DNA of 64,000 nucleotides from UBA2040 sp002384725 (GTDB lineage Bacteria; Bacteroidota; Bacteroidia; Flavobacteriales_D; Crocinitomicaceae), in contig CAWUXE010000011.1 in the NCBI GenBank assembly GCA_963926475.1, positions 38,556 to 102,555 on the forward strand. The letters run 5' to 3'. Each line of letters starts with the position of its first letter. Position 1 is the first letter of the stretch. The position numbers and the translations under genes were made by a program. Below are positions 1 to 8,341 of the stretch, in pieces. The notes beneath the pieces were generated by a model that saw nothing but the letters and a program-made list of their open reading frames with translations, searched no databases and was not told the DNA's origin.

Positions 1-1
1 C

Positions 2-322
2 AATATCAGAACATACAGCTACAGCACTAGACAAGAAGTCGCCACCGACACTCAGTTTATGGGGCTCACTATGGGCGATCACAGCAAATGCAGTATCAAT
101 ACAATGTTCAACACAGCCACTGTCATTGGTGTTTCTTGCAATGTATATGGTGGCGATTTCCCGCAGAAATTTATATCGTCTTTTTCTTGGGGGGGGAATG
201 AATTCGTTCCTTTTGCTTTTGATAAAGCGATTGAAGCTGCAAACGCGATGATGAGCAGAAGAGGGTTGGATTTGAGTGTGGAGGATGTGCAGATATTGAA
301 GAACATTGCAGAATTGAAATAA
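2..322 (+). CDS. GlmU-like sugar nucleotidyltransferase, C-terminal part (partial)
   Basis: The frame is open from the left window edge and ends at 322, so only the last 106 residues are visible. They look like the left-handed beta-helix end of the Bacteroidota GlmU-like putative sugar-nucleotidyl transferases: a GDHSKC-INTMFNTATVIGVSCNVYGG stretch (broken here for length), then FPQKFISSFSWGG, then a short helical tail. In the family the missing N-terminus is a nucleotidyltransferase domain. The in-frame ATG at 59 lies inside the beta-helix and is not a credible start. The product probably activates a sugar phosphate for cell-envelope synthesis, but substrate cannot be read from this fragment. 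Confidence 0.75.
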   Translation, partial: NIRTYSYSTRQEVATDTQFMGLTMGDHSKCSINTMFNTATVIGVSCNVYGGDFPQKFISSFSWGGNEFVPFAFDKAIEAANAMMSRRGLDLSVEDVQILKNIAELK

Positions 323-402
323 TTGCTTCTCGCCTCCTTTTCTAAGATATTTTCCATGTTCTCCGCTGTTAATAACCGACAAAATTTCCACTTCCCTGAA
401 AT

Positions 403-417
403 TGGCACACCCTTTGT
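403..417 (+). promoter_or_regulatory. candidate sigma-54-type -24/-12 element upstream of lon
   Basis: The stretch TGGCAC-N5-TTGT lies about 95 bases before the lon start. The GG doublet and the downstream G are 10 bases apart, as in RpoN promoters, but the last base of the -12 element is T instead of C. It is a near match only. If used, lon would be under RpoN or a stress activator rather than the housekeeping sigma factor. Confidence 0.3.
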
Positions 418-512
418 CATTTTAGTCTTCACGCCTGAAAAGTGCTGAAATCGAGGTTTTCTAGTCATAACCTATTTCTGCTGCTGACAACTTGGCGCAA
501 ATTAGACTTTCT

Positions 513-2984
513 ATGGATAATATATTTGACAAAACTTTATTACAACTCAACCAAGGCGGCGAGCAAGATGCCGAGTTTATTCCACTGATTACTTCCAAAG
601 AGGAGGAGTCCATGAATAAACAAGAGTTCAAAGATGAATTACCGATTCTTTCATTGCGCAACAATGTGCTTTTTCCCGGTGTCGTTATTCCAATTACGGT
701 TGGTCGTGACAAATCCATTAAGCTTATTCAGGATGCGAACAAAGGAGACAAAATTATTGGTGTCGTTTCTCAGATTGATCAAGATGAGGAATCTCCGGAA
801 TTTGCTGATTTACACAAGGTTGGAACAGTTGCTCAAATCATCCGTTTGTTGAAGATGCCTGATGGAAGTTCTACGGCAATCATTCAAGGAAAACGTCGTT
901 TCAAAATGGTTGACGATGTGCAAAGCGAACCGTACATCAAAGCGAAAATAGAATTGTTGTCGGAACCGAAATTTGACAAAAAGAACAAGCAACTTGGTAT
1001 GATGATCGAAAGCATCAAGGAATTGGCGCTACAAATCATTCGTGACAGTCCAAATATTCCATCCGAAGCCTCATTTGCCATCGGAAATATCGATAGTCCG
1101 ACTTTCTTGGTCAATTTCATCTGTTCGAATATGAACGCCGATGTCTCCAAGAAACAAGGTATGTTGGAAGAACTCGATATTCAGAAACGTGCTGCCATGG
1201 TGATGGAACACCTTGAAATGGAATCGCAAATGCTCGACATGCGCAACGAGATTCAAAATAAGGTGCGTCAAGATTTAGACAAACAACAACGTGATTATTT
1301 CCTCCAGCAACAAATGCGAACCATTCAAGAAGAATTGGGCGACAATCCGCAATTGGAAGATGTCAAAGATTTAGAAGAACGAGCGGATAAAAAGAAATTC
1401 ACGGAGAAAGAACAAAATATTTTCAACAAAGAATTGGATAAGTTGAAACGTATGAATCCGCAAGGAGCGGAGTATTCTGTTCAGTTGAATTACTTGGATT
1501 TATTCTTGGATTTGCCGTGGAATGAGTTTTCGAAAGATAATTTGGACCTAAAACGTGCCGAAAAAATTCTAGACCGTGATCATTATGGTTTGGAAGATGT
1601 GAAAGAACGTATTCTTGAATATTTGGCGGTATTGAAATTGAAAAACAACATGAAAGCACCTATTCTTTGTTTATATGGACCTCCAGGAGTTGGTAAAACA
1701 TCTCTTGGTAAAAGTATAGCCGAAGCTTTGGGAAGAAAATATATCCGAATGTCTTTGGGAGGTTTGCACGACGAAAGCGAAATCCGCGGACACAGAAAAA
1801 CGTACATCGGAGCTATGCCAGGGCGAATTATTACGCATTTGAAGAAAAGCGAATATTCTAATCCGGTTTTTGTTTTGGACGAAATTGATAAACTGGGACG
1901 AAGCAATCATGGCGATCCATCTTCTGCGTTGTTGGAAGTTTTAGATCCTGAACAGAATCATTCATTCTATGACAATTATTTAGAGACGGAATACGATTTG
2001 TCAAAAGTGATGTTCATTGCAACAGCAAATAGCTTGGCGGAAATTCAAGGCCCTTTGCGCGATAGAATGGAAATTATTGATGTTACAGGTTATACAGTTG
2101 AAGAAAAAATTGAAATCGCCAAACGTCACTTGATTCCAAAACAATTGAAGGAACATGGCGTAGACAAAAAACAATTCTCGATTGATGGGAAGTTGATTGA
2201 AAAAGTCATTGAAGGATATACTTCAGAATCCGGTGTACGTGGTTTAGACAAACGTATGGCAAAATTGGTGCGAAGCAGAGCGCGACAAATAGCGATGGAA
2301 CAAGAGTTTACACAAAAAATTACCGTTGCCGATTTATTCGATTTCCTTGGGCCAAGCAGAGAACGTACAAAATACGATAACAACGCCATTGCTGGTGTTG
2401 TGACTGGTTTGGCATGGACAAGTGTTGGCGGGGATATTCTTTTCATCGAATCATCGATTACCAAAGGAAAAGGGAAATTAACCTTGACCGGTAACTTGGG
2501 TGAGGTCATGAAAGAATCGGCAGTTATTGCCTCTGAATTCTTGAAATCGCATTCTAATTGGTTGGATTTGGACCAAGAATTATTCGATAATCACAACGTA
2601 CACATTCACGTTCCCGAAGGAGCAACACCGAAAGATGGACCAAGCGCCGGAATTACGATGTTGACCTCTTTGGCAAGTTTATTCACCCAACGAAAAGTGA
2701 AGCCAAATCTGGCCATGACAGGAGAAATAACCCTTCGAGGAGAAGTTTTGCCCGTTGGAGGAATCAAAGAAAAAATTCTAGCGGCCAAACGAGCGAAAAT
2801 TACAGATATCATTCTTTGCTACAAAAACAAGCAAGACATCGACAAAATCAAACCTGATTATTTAAAAGGATTGACCTTCCATTATGTAAAAATGATGAAA
2901 GAAGTTTTGGACATCGCCTTAACAGATGAGTTAGTCGAGAATCCTGTGAAGATTGAGATGCCGAAAATAAAGGCGCCAGTGTAA
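513..2984 (+). CDS. lon: Lon, ATP-dependent endopeptidase
   Basis: Cytoplasmic AAA+ serine protease that degrades misfolded and regulatory proteins. The 823-residue length is normal for the family. The N-terminal LON substrate-binding domain begins at LPILSLRNNVLFPG, a coiled helical region follows, and the AAA+ module has Walker A GPPGVGKTS near residue 389 and Walker B FVLDEIDK near 450. The C-terminal protease domain has the catalytic Ser711 in PKDGPSAG and Lys754 in GGIKEK, the same 43-residue spacing as in E. coli Lon. I take ATG 513 as the start; a TTG at 492 would add seven residues. It stands alone, with a possible RpoN-like site upstream. Confidence 0.97.
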   Translation: MDNIFDKTLLQLNQGGEQDAEFIPLITSKEEESMNKQEFKDELPILSLRNNVLFPGVVIPITVGRDKSIKLIQDANKGDKIIGVVSQIDQDEESPEFADLHKVGTVAQIIRLLKMPDGSSTAIIQGKRRFKMVDDVQSEPYIKAKIELLSEPKFDKKNKQLGMMIESIKELALQIIRDSPNIPSEASFAIGNIDSPTFLVNFICSNMNADVSKKQGMLEELDIQKRAAMVMEHLEMESQMLDMRNEIQNKVRQDLDKQQRDYFLQQQMRTIQEELGDNPQLEDVKDLEERADKKKFTEKEQNIFNKELDKLKRMNPQGAEYSVQLNYLDLFLDLPWNEFSKDNLDLKRAEKILDRDHYGLEDVKERILEYLAVLKLKNNMKAPILCLYGPPGVGKTSLGKSIAEALGRKYIRMSLGGLHDESEIRGHRKTYIGAMPGRIITHLKKSEYSNPVFVLDEIDKLGRSNHGDPSSALLEVLDPEQNHSFYDNYLETEYDLSKVMFIATANSLAEIQGPLRDRMEIIDVTGYTVEEKIEIAKRHLIPKQLKEHGVDKKQFSIDGKLIEKVIEGYTSESGVRGLDKRMAKLVRSRARQIAMEQEFTQKITVADLFDFLGPSRERTKYDNNAIAGVVTGLAWTSVGGDILFIESSITKGKGKLTLTGNLGEVMKESAVIASEFLKSHSNWLDLDQELFDNHNVHIHVPEGATPKDGPSAGITMLTSLASLFTQRKVKPNLAMTGEITLRGEVLPVGGIKEKILAAKRAKITDIILCYKNKQDIDKIKPDYLKGLTFHYVKMMKEVLDIALTDELVENPVKIEMPKIKAPV

Positions 2985-2999
2985 GATAGTACTGAATTG

Positions 3000-3036
3000 C
3001 CTCCCTCTTCTATGAGGAGGGACCGAGGGAAGTGAA
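3000..3036 (+). repeat. left arm of inverted repeat flanking DUF559 relic
   Basis: A CCTCCCTC...GAGGAGGGAC...TGAA stretch directly after lon. Its reverse complement recurs, imperfectly, at 3482-3514 on the other side of the dead DUF559 gene. Each arm is itself partly palindromic (CCTCCCTC against GAGGAGGG), so each could fold into a hairpin. Confidence 0.65.
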
Positions 3037-3056
3037 TCACCGAGATTCAATACGAA

Positions 3057-3430
3057 TTATATATTCTCAATCGAATAGATTACATTTCTTATTCTTAGCT
3101 CAACCTCCTCTAGATTATTTAAAACGTCGCCTTCAGAAAGACTGCTTATGATAAACCCTAATGCCTCAAGTTTATCTTGACGTTTCCTACCTAATCTCCT
3201 ATGTTTAAATGAGAAGGTCCTTCAATCCCAAAAATTAATAGAAGCTTTGGGCAAAAGAAGTCTACGATATAGTTGTAAATAGTCCTTTACCTTAAGAAGC
3301 ATTGTTCCGTTTGGTTTTTTGAAAGTAATGATTTCCAGAGGAAACGCTCAGCTTTTGTTGCTGTTTTGGATCGTAATTCTTTAGCGAATTGTTTGAGATC
3401 TTTGTTATAAAAGTGAAAATCGATAATCCA
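3057..3430 (-). pseudogene. decayed DUF559 (Vsr-like endonuclease fold) gene
   Basis: Reading the minus strand gives most of a DUF559 protein in pieces. The N-terminus FYNKDLKQFAKELRS is followed by ERFLWKSLLS, then an in-frame TAA at 3289-3287, then YNYIVDFFCPKLLLI and EGPSHLN. A TAG and a frame change follow, then RQDKLEALGF and EGDVLNNLEEV up to a stop at 3057. The YIVDF-(F/Y)-C core and the EGDVLNN tail are hallmarks of DUF559, a family related to very-short-patch-repair endonucleases. Two stops and a frameshift make it dead. It is bracketed by inverted repeats at 3000-3036 and 3482-3514 and fills the 625-base gap between lon and the OmpA gene. Confidence 0.75.
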
Positions 3431-3481
3431 TTATATTAAGATAAAGAAAAAGAATCAATTTTTCATACTAATAATAGCGTT

Positions 3482-3514
3482 TCACCTCTCATAGTCCCTC
3501 CTCAAGGAGGGAGA
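3482..3514 (-). repeat. right arm of inverted repeat flanking DUF559 relic
   Basis: Reverse complement of the 3000-3036 arm with a few mismatches (TTCACCTCTCATAGTCCCTC core). With the left arm it frames an element of about 515 bases. From 3515 to 3610 I see only the AT-rich leader of the OmpA gene. Confidence 0.6.
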
Positions 3515-3610
3515 CAGTTTCCTGTAAATTAATTGTAACTTTTTCCCTCATTTCCGTTTAAGAATATTGGAACAGTTCTTGCCTTATGACTGTGAAATTC
3601 AAATACGAAT

Positions 3611-5674
3611 ATGAATAAACTTTACCTTGCTTTAGGTGCTCTATTATTTATCTCTTTTTCTACTTTCTCACAAGATGAGTTAGACGAAGCGTGTATGCCA
3701 CCTGCGAAAAAGACCTTAAAACTTGTTGAAACGGCCAAAAATTCGGAGGATCTTCGAACTATAGTCGATAATTACACCAAAGCAATAGAAGCCGAACCAG
3801 AAAATGCCATGGCATATTATGAATACGGTGTTACTATATATAATTTATCCATGGATAATCTTAGTTCAGATGCTCGAAAAGCGGAACGTGGTTTTGTCAA
3901 TTCTGCTAATTTATTTCAAGACGTATTGACATTGTGTGAAGAATACAACGCTGGAACGTATTATTATTTAGGTGTTATTCGATATATGCAAAAAGACGAT
4001 GTGTCTGCTCAGGAGTATTTGACCAAATTCGTCAATTTCAAAAGCATGGACAACGATCGTTTCCCAATTGATTATGGCAATATGCTAAAGAATGCCAAAG
4101 GGCAACTGAAGAAATGGGAAACTATAGTTCCTGAAGAAAAAGTTGAAATTGCAGAAGTGCCCTTCGAACCATTCCGTATTGAAAATGTCAGTTCTAAAGA
4201 CAATGAATATTTCCCCATGATTTCTCCAGACAATGAGTTGATGTTTTATACACGAAAATTGGACCGCAGATTGCTCGGCGACATGTTGGCTGATTGGCGC
4301 GAAGAATTCACCTTCTCTGGTCGCGAAGCTATGGCGCAATCATTCGACAAAGGCAATCCTTTTGCTAAGCCATTTAACCAAGGAGAATTTGTGGGGTATG
4401 GAGCTGCGACAATGTCATTAGACAATAAGGAAATGATCATTTGTGCGTGCATGAAAACGCAAGTAAATGGTCAAGATTATAAAAACTGCGATTTATACTC
4501 CACAACCTATTCAAGCACAGGGACAAAAAGGGACAGTTATAATTGGACCCCTTTGGAATCATTAGGACCAAACATCAATTCTCCGAAAGCTTGGGAGGGA
4601 CAACCTTCTATTTCAGCAGACGGAAACACTTTGTATTATGCAACGATCAGTCCAAATACGAGAAAGCATGATATCTATATCTCTGAGCGCAAAGCGGATG
4701 GAACTTGGTCCTTGGGGCGGCCTTTTGAAGAAATAAATACCGCAGGTGACGATAAAAGTCCTTTCATACACCAGGACAATGAAACGATGTATTTCGTTTC
4801 AGAATCTTCTAAAAAACGAGTAGGAGCGGGTGGATTGGACATTTATTACATCAAAAAGAAAGACGGAAAATGGAGTAACCCGACCAATATCGGAATTCCG
4901 ATCAACACACCTTTCGATGAAATTGGACTTTTCGTTTCAACAGATGGAGAGTTGGCCTATTTTTCTTCAAATCAAGGAGGTGACTATAATATTTATGGTT
5001 TCAAATTGTATGAAGAGGCTCGTCCAACTGCAGTTATGATAATGAAAGGAACCCTAACTGATAAAAAAGGAAAAGCAGTTTCTGGAGCTGAGATTGAAAT
5101 TAGTTATGGGGATAGTGATGAGGTTCAGAAAGTGAAAGTAAACGGCGATGACGGCAAGTACGCCGCTGCTATCAAAATGGATCCGAACAAAGATGTGATG
5201 GTTTCTGCGAAGAAAGATGGAGCTGCCTTTGCCGCAAAACTGATTACAAAGGAAGAAATTCGCGAACAAAAATCGAAGAAAGAAGTTTCCGTGAAAGGGA
5301 AGGACATGGAAGTGATAAAAGTCGAAATAGGGCAGGCGTATGTCATTGAAGATATATTATACACAACTTCCTCAACTGAGTTGAACCAAAATTCAAAAGT
5401 GATGCTGAAAGCTTTTGCACGTTACTTAATTGAAAACAAGACGATGAAAATTGTTATTCAAGGTCATACAGATGATGTAGGTGACGAAGAAAAAAATCTA
5501 CTACTTTCGGATGACAGAGCGCGGGTAGTGAAGGAATATTTGGCATCTCAAGGTGTCACCAAATCGCGCATGCAATCGCAAGGATTTGGTGAGATACAAC
5601 CAAAAGTGGAAAATGATTCGGAAGAAGCTCGTGCGGAAAACAGACGTACGGAGTTTAAAATTGTAGGATTGTAA
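3611..5674 (+). CDS. OmpA-family outer-membrane protein with TPR and PD40 repeats
   Basis: A 687-residue envelope protein. Residues 1-20 form a signal peptide ending in TFSQ. TPR-like helices occupy roughly 30-140 (NAMAYYEYGVTIYN, AGTYYYLGVIRY). WD40-like PD40 propeller repeats follow at about 190-470, with repeated motifs such as FPMISPDNELMFYT, QPSISADGNTLYYA and IGLFVSTDGELAYFSS. A carboxypeptidase-regulatory-like beta-sandwich lies near 485-560, and the C-terminal OmpA/MotB peptidoglycan-binding domain carries IQGHTDDVGDEEKN around 617. The architecture matches Bacteroidota proteins, some linked to type IX secretion and gliding, that tether outer membrane to peptidoglycan. It is monocistronic, with a terminator at 5705-5739. 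The specific role is unknown. Confidence 0.9.
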   Translation: MNKLYLALGALLFISFSTFSQDELDEACMPPAKKTLKLVETAKNSEDLRTIVDNYTKAIEAEPENAMAYYEYGVTIYNLSMDNLSSDARKAERGFVNSANLFQDVLTLCEEYNAGTYYYLGVIRYMQKDDVSAQEYLTKFVNFKSMDNDRFPIDYGNMLKNAKGQLKKWETIVPEEKVEIAEVPFEPFRIENVSSKDNEYFPMISPDNELMFYTRKLDRRLLGDMLADWREEFTFSGREAMAQSFDKGNPFAKPFNQGEFVGYGAATMSLDNKEMIICACMKTQVNGQDYKNCDLYSTTYSSTGTKRDSYNWTPLESLGPNINSPKAWEGQPSISADGNTLYYATISPNTRKHDIYISERKADGTWSLGRPFEEINTAGDDKSPFIHQDNETMYFVSESSKKRVGAGGLDIYYIKKKDGKWSNPTNIGIPINTPFDEIGLFVSTDGELAYFSSNQGGDYNIYGFKLYEEARPTAVMIMKGTLTDKKGKAVSGAEIEISYGDSDEVQKVKVNGDDGKYAAAIKMDPNKDVMVSAKKDGAAFAAKLITKEEIREQKSKKEVSVKGKDMEVIKVEIGQAYVIEDILYTTSSTELNQNSKVMLKAFARYLIENKTMKIVIQGHTDDVGDEEKNLLLSDDRARVVKEYLASQGVTKSRMQSQGFGEIQPKVENDSEEARAENRRTEFKIVGL

Positions 5675-5704
5675 AAAGAACTTAGATTCTTTTTTAAAAA
5701 ACAT

Positions 5705-5739
5705 AAAACCCGCTTTCATTCAAGGAAGCGGGTTTTTTT
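5705..5739 (+). terminator. intrinsic terminator after the OmpA gene
   Basis: AAAACCCGCTT pairs with AAGCGGGTTTT across a nine-base loop and is followed by a run of T. It sits about 30 bases past the OmpA stop codon. Confidence 0.85.
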
Positions 5740-5777
5740 AATTAGGGAACAACTGGGTGATTCTTCATTCGTTGGAC

Positions 5778-5876
5778 TTACTGCTTAAACACCCAACGGT
5801 AATCCTTTGTTGCAGCACTCGCTAAAACAAAATTACCTTCTGCAGCGATAAGGAGGTTGTATCCGTTTTGAATGCA
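5778..5876 (-). pseudogene. orphan coding fragment (about 32 codons), unidentified
   Basis: The minus strand has a stretch reading CIQNGYNLLIAAEGNF then VLASAATKDYRWVFKQ and a TAA at 5780-5778. A TAG three codons upstream prevents any longer frame. The protein-like composition and natural stop suggest the C-terminal end of a lost gene, but I cannot name the family. The rest of 5675-5897 holds only the terminator. Confidence 0.25.
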
Positions 5877-5897
5877 GGAACTCTAAATGGCTAAATT

Positions 5898-6077
5898 TTG
5901 GCGAAAAAGAAGTCATTTGTATTACGGATTGACCCCGAAACCTATTCTATGATTGAGAAGTGGGTGGAAGATGAATTCCGAAGTGTAAACGGTCAATTGG
6001 AATGGATGATTGCGAAAAGCTTGAAAGACAGCAAGCGTTTGAAATCGAAAAAGAAACCAAATCACCCAGAAGATTAA
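5898..6077 (+). CDS. small Arc-type ribbon-helix-helix protein
   Basis: A 59-residue basic protein starting at a TTG (MAKKKSFVLRIDPE). The beta-strand KSFVLRIDP and the helices YSMIEKWVEDEFRSV and NGQLEWMIAKSLKD match the small Arc/MetJ-like DNA-binding proteins common in Bacteroidota (family form KKSFVLRLDPE...WAADEFRSVNGQIE). Dimers of this fold insert a beta-strand into the major groove. An ATG at 5888 in another frame also begins MAK but hits a stop after 17 codons, so either the TTG is the true start or a small indel has damaged the original start. A ribosome-binding-like AGGA at 5876 is better spaced for the ATG. The regulatory target is unknown. Confidence 0.6.
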   Translation: MAKKKSFVLRIDPETYSMIEKWVEDEFRSVNGQLEWMIAKSLKDSKRLKSKKKPNHPED

Positions 6078-6129
6078 CAACTATATTTCCAAAATAGTGG
6101 AAGGCACAAACTATTGATGTGTGAAATGG

Positions 6130-6585
6130 TTATTTTTTATAATTCTTTTCGTACAAATCCACCCAATCCTGCACCGACATTTTTGTCACCAATTCACCAA
6201 TCAATTCGAAGGGAATATCTTCCATCTTCTTGAAGCGCACACAGCTTTTGCCCATGTCGAGTTTTTTGGAACTGTGTTTAGGGTATTCGGTAACGAACCA
6301 TTCTAGCAATTCTGGATTCGCATACATGCCCATGTGGTGCAATGCAACGAAGTTTTTCTGAGAAGCTACATTCATAAAGGGTAAAGGAAGCTTCGTGTCG
6401 CAATGATAACCAGCTGGGTAAATCGTTTTAGGAACATGATACGAAAGCATTCCATATCCAATTCCTTCCTCAAACCCTTTCGGAAGGTTTTTCAGAATTA
6501 TCTGTCTTATTTTTCCGACTGGACTAATTCTGTCTTCTGGTAGGTTTTGTATGTATTCCTCTGGAGTGCTCGCCTTTATCGTCAT
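6130..6585 (-). CDS. DUF1801-domain protein (YdhG-like)
   Basis: A 151-residue cytoplasmic protein. The N-terminal STPEEYIQNLPEDRISPVGK helix, the core GFEEGIGYGMLSYHVP, and KNFVALHHMGMY are characteristic of DUF1801 (YdhG/YjbR-like alpha/beta fold). The fold is related to iron-chaperone frataxin-like proteins, but no reaction is established for this subgroup. A C-terminal SCVRFKKMEDIPFELIGELVTKM segment, also family-typical, is complete. The gene sits 28 bases downstream of a small membrane-protein gene on the same strand. Function unknown. Confidence 0.85.
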   Translation of the reverse strand: MTIKASTPEEYIQNLPEDRISPVGKIRQIILKNLPKGFEEGIGYGMLSYHVPKTIYPAGYHCDTKLPLPFMNVASQKNFVALHHMGMYANPELLEWFVTEYPKHSSKKLDMGKSCVRFKKMEDIPFELIGELVTKMSVQDWVDLYEKNYKK

Positions 6586-6613
6586 AATCTTGCTTTTAAA
6601 AAGTACACTGGAA

Positions 6614-6997
6614 TTATTTCGTTTCTATAAAACGTATTTTTTTCTCAATAATTCGTGCGCCAAATATCCAATTTAAAATAAATAAAAGAATACTCACACT
6701 TACAAATAGGTAGATGGCATTTGTGAAGAAATCATCTTCTGGAAATTCAATATTGCTGATCAATTTGAGGTGCAGTATGAACAAGAAGATATAGATAATC
6801 CAGATGATTCTTCGTCGCCATTTTATCATCTCCAGTTTCTGATTTACTTGCGTTTGAACATTCTTCCTGTTCACTCCCTTCGCATTTACCGTTTTTTTAA
6901 GTTGACTTATTCTTTGCATAGCATTGGAATAAAGGCTTCCATGAATTACAAGTAAAAGCAAATACAAAACAATAAAAAGACCGAAGAGATTTGACAT
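6614..6997 (-). CDS. small membrane protein, unknown function
   Basis: About 127 residues when started at the ATG at 6997 (MSNLFGLFIVLYLLLL); an ATG six codons upstream at 7015 is also possible. Three hydrophobic segments are visible: an N-terminal helix, IIWIIYIFLFILHLKLI near the middle, and AIYLFVSVSILLFILNWIFG near the end. A basic charged stretch (KKTVNAKGVNRKNVQ) lies between helices one and two and should be cytoplasmic. I recognise no family. It ends just upstream of the DUF1801 gene and begins just after the lysozyme gene ends, so the three may share a transcript. Confidence 0.6.
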   Translation of the reverse strand: MSNLFGLFIVLYLLLLVIHGSLYSNAMQRISQLKKTVNAKGVNRKNVQTQVNQKLEMIKWRRRIIWIIYIFLFILHLKLISNIEFPEDDFFTNAIYLFVSVSILLFILNWIFGARIIEKKIRFIETK

Positions 6998-7018
6998 AGC
7001 TGCGAATTTATACAATGA

Positions 7019-7750
7019 TTATTTCCCGACATTCAAATCTACAAACTCATTCGTTCCTGCCATTTGCCCTTTCTCCGAAAATTGCCAATAAATAATCCGT
7101 GGATCATTAAAAGAAGAGGGTTCACGAGAATAAGCCGCAATCCAAAATTTGTAGTTTTTGAAGTGGTTTTTAAACTTCGTTTCGAAATAATGGTTGGAAC
7201 AATAGATGATAGGCCTGAAGCCCGTTTCTTTTTCGACCACTGTCAACCAAATTTTCATTTTTGCAATCAAGTCTTCATCCGAAAAACCTTCTATTTCCAC
7301 ATCAAGCATAGGAGCAAGGTCAATATCTCGGTGCGACCAATGTTTTAAAAAGTGGGAAGCCTGTTCTCGGGGTGGCTTCTGTCCATTAAAAAAATGATAG
7401 GCTCCATGTACGATGCCCAATCTGGTCAACTCTTTTCTGTTTCTTCCCCATTGTCTATCGAGGTGATCTATGCTTTCCGTAGCTTTACAATACACGAATT
7501 GCACCAAGGTGTCGTATCCTAGATCGTCGAACATCAATTCCCAATCCATTTTACCCTGGTGATGTGAAATATCAATTCCATGGTTAGTATAGCCGGTTGG
7601 AAATTGGGACAAGAAATCACCTCTGTACTTTCTGAACAATCGGCCGTTATAGAAATAATACCCGATAGGTAGCCCTACAATGAGTGCGAATAGAATGATT
7701 GCCCACTTGAAAGGTTTGTTCTTTGAAAATAATGATTTCTTTTTACCCAT
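7019..7750 (-). CDS. GH25 family lysozyme (membrane-anchored)
   Basis: A 243-residue peptidoglycan muramidase. After a basic N-terminus comes a single hydrophobic segment (KWAIILFALIVGLPIGYYFY), so the enzyme is probably anchored facing the periplasm. The catalytic domain starts at GIDISHHQGKMDW, whose Asp and the DVE motif in APMLDVEIEG are the GH25 active-site acids. YHFFNGQ and RPIIYCSNHYFETKF are further family motifs, and the C-terminus IIYWQFSEKG...VDLNVG closes the barrel. I chose ATG 7750; upstream TTG codons at 7765 and 7762 overlap the rplS terminator. Role: cell-wall remodelling. Confidence 0.9.
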   Translation of the reverse strand: MGKKKSLFSKNKPFKWAIILFALIVGLPIGYYFYNGRLFRKYRGDFLSQFPTGYTNHGIDISHHQGKMDWELMFDDLGYDTLVQFVYCKATESIDHLDRQWGRNRKELTRLGIVHGAYHFFNGQKPPREQASHFLKHWSHRDIDLAPMLDVEIEGFSDEDLIAKMKIWLTVVEKETGFRPIIYCSNHYFETKFKNHFKNYKFWIAAYSREPSSFNDPRIIYWQFSEKGQMAGTNEFVDLNVGK

Positions 7751-7763
7751 TTTGGTGACCAAC

Positions 7764-7794
7764 AAAAAAGGCCTTCTCGAAAGAAAGCCTTTTT
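7764..7794 (-). terminator. rplS terminator
   Basis: Hairpin AAAAAGGC..TTCT / AGAA..GCCTTTTT, located 20 bases past the rplS stop on the minus strand, with a T-rich end in that orientation. Confidence 0.75.
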
Positions 7795-7813
7795 AAATGT
7801 AGTTGTTTTAATT

Positions 7814-8176
7814 CTAATCTGCTTTAACGAATGAACGTTTCTCACGAATACGAGCCGCTTTACCAGTAAGTTGACGGAAGTAAAAGATACGGGCGCGACG
7901 CACATAACCTTTCTTCGTTACTTTAATATCTTCTAAAAAAGGAGAACCCATTGGGAAAATACGTTCAACGCCAATATTTCCTGACATTTTACGAACTGTG
8001 AATGTTTCTGTCGAACCTTGACCTCTTCTTTGAAGCACAACGCCTTGGAAATTTTGAGTACGCTCTTTCTCGCCCTCTTTAATTTTGTATGAAACATTTA
8101 CTGTATCACCGCTAGAGAACTTTGGAAAGCTTTTGGTTTCCGTTAATTCGTTTTGAATTTCTCTGATTTTATCCAT
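7814..8176 (-). CDS. rplS: 50S ribosomal protein L19
   Basis: A 120-residue ribosomal protein at the 30S-50S interface. The typical features are all present: FSSGDTVNVSYKIKEGEKER at the N-terminal barrel, QNFQGVVLQRRGQGSTETFTVRK in the centre, and GVERIFPMGSPF followed by the basic KKGYVRRARIFYFRQLTGKAARI. The family length is about 115-120, so it is complete. In many bacteria rplS lies with trmD and rimM; here it is alone, with its own terminator and an AT-rich 160-base leader up to the divergent lipoprotein gene. Confidence 0.97.
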   Translation of the reverse strand: MDKIREIQNELTETKSFPKFSSGDTVNVSYKIKEGEKERTQNFQGVVLQRRGQGSTETFTVRKMSGNIGVERIFPMGSPFLEDIKVTKKGYVRRARIFYFRQLTGKAARIREKRSFVKAD

Positions 8177-8341
8177 TATTTCTAATCTATTGTCTATTAT
8201 ATCCGTGTAAATCGGGGTGCAATATTACGGATAATTTCTAGAATAGAGTATTTTTCTACTCTTTTTTTCTTTTTTTTTCGCCTATTCCAATGCATTCCTT
8301 AACCTTGTGTAAAAGTCGATTATTTAACTGAATCTAGACCC

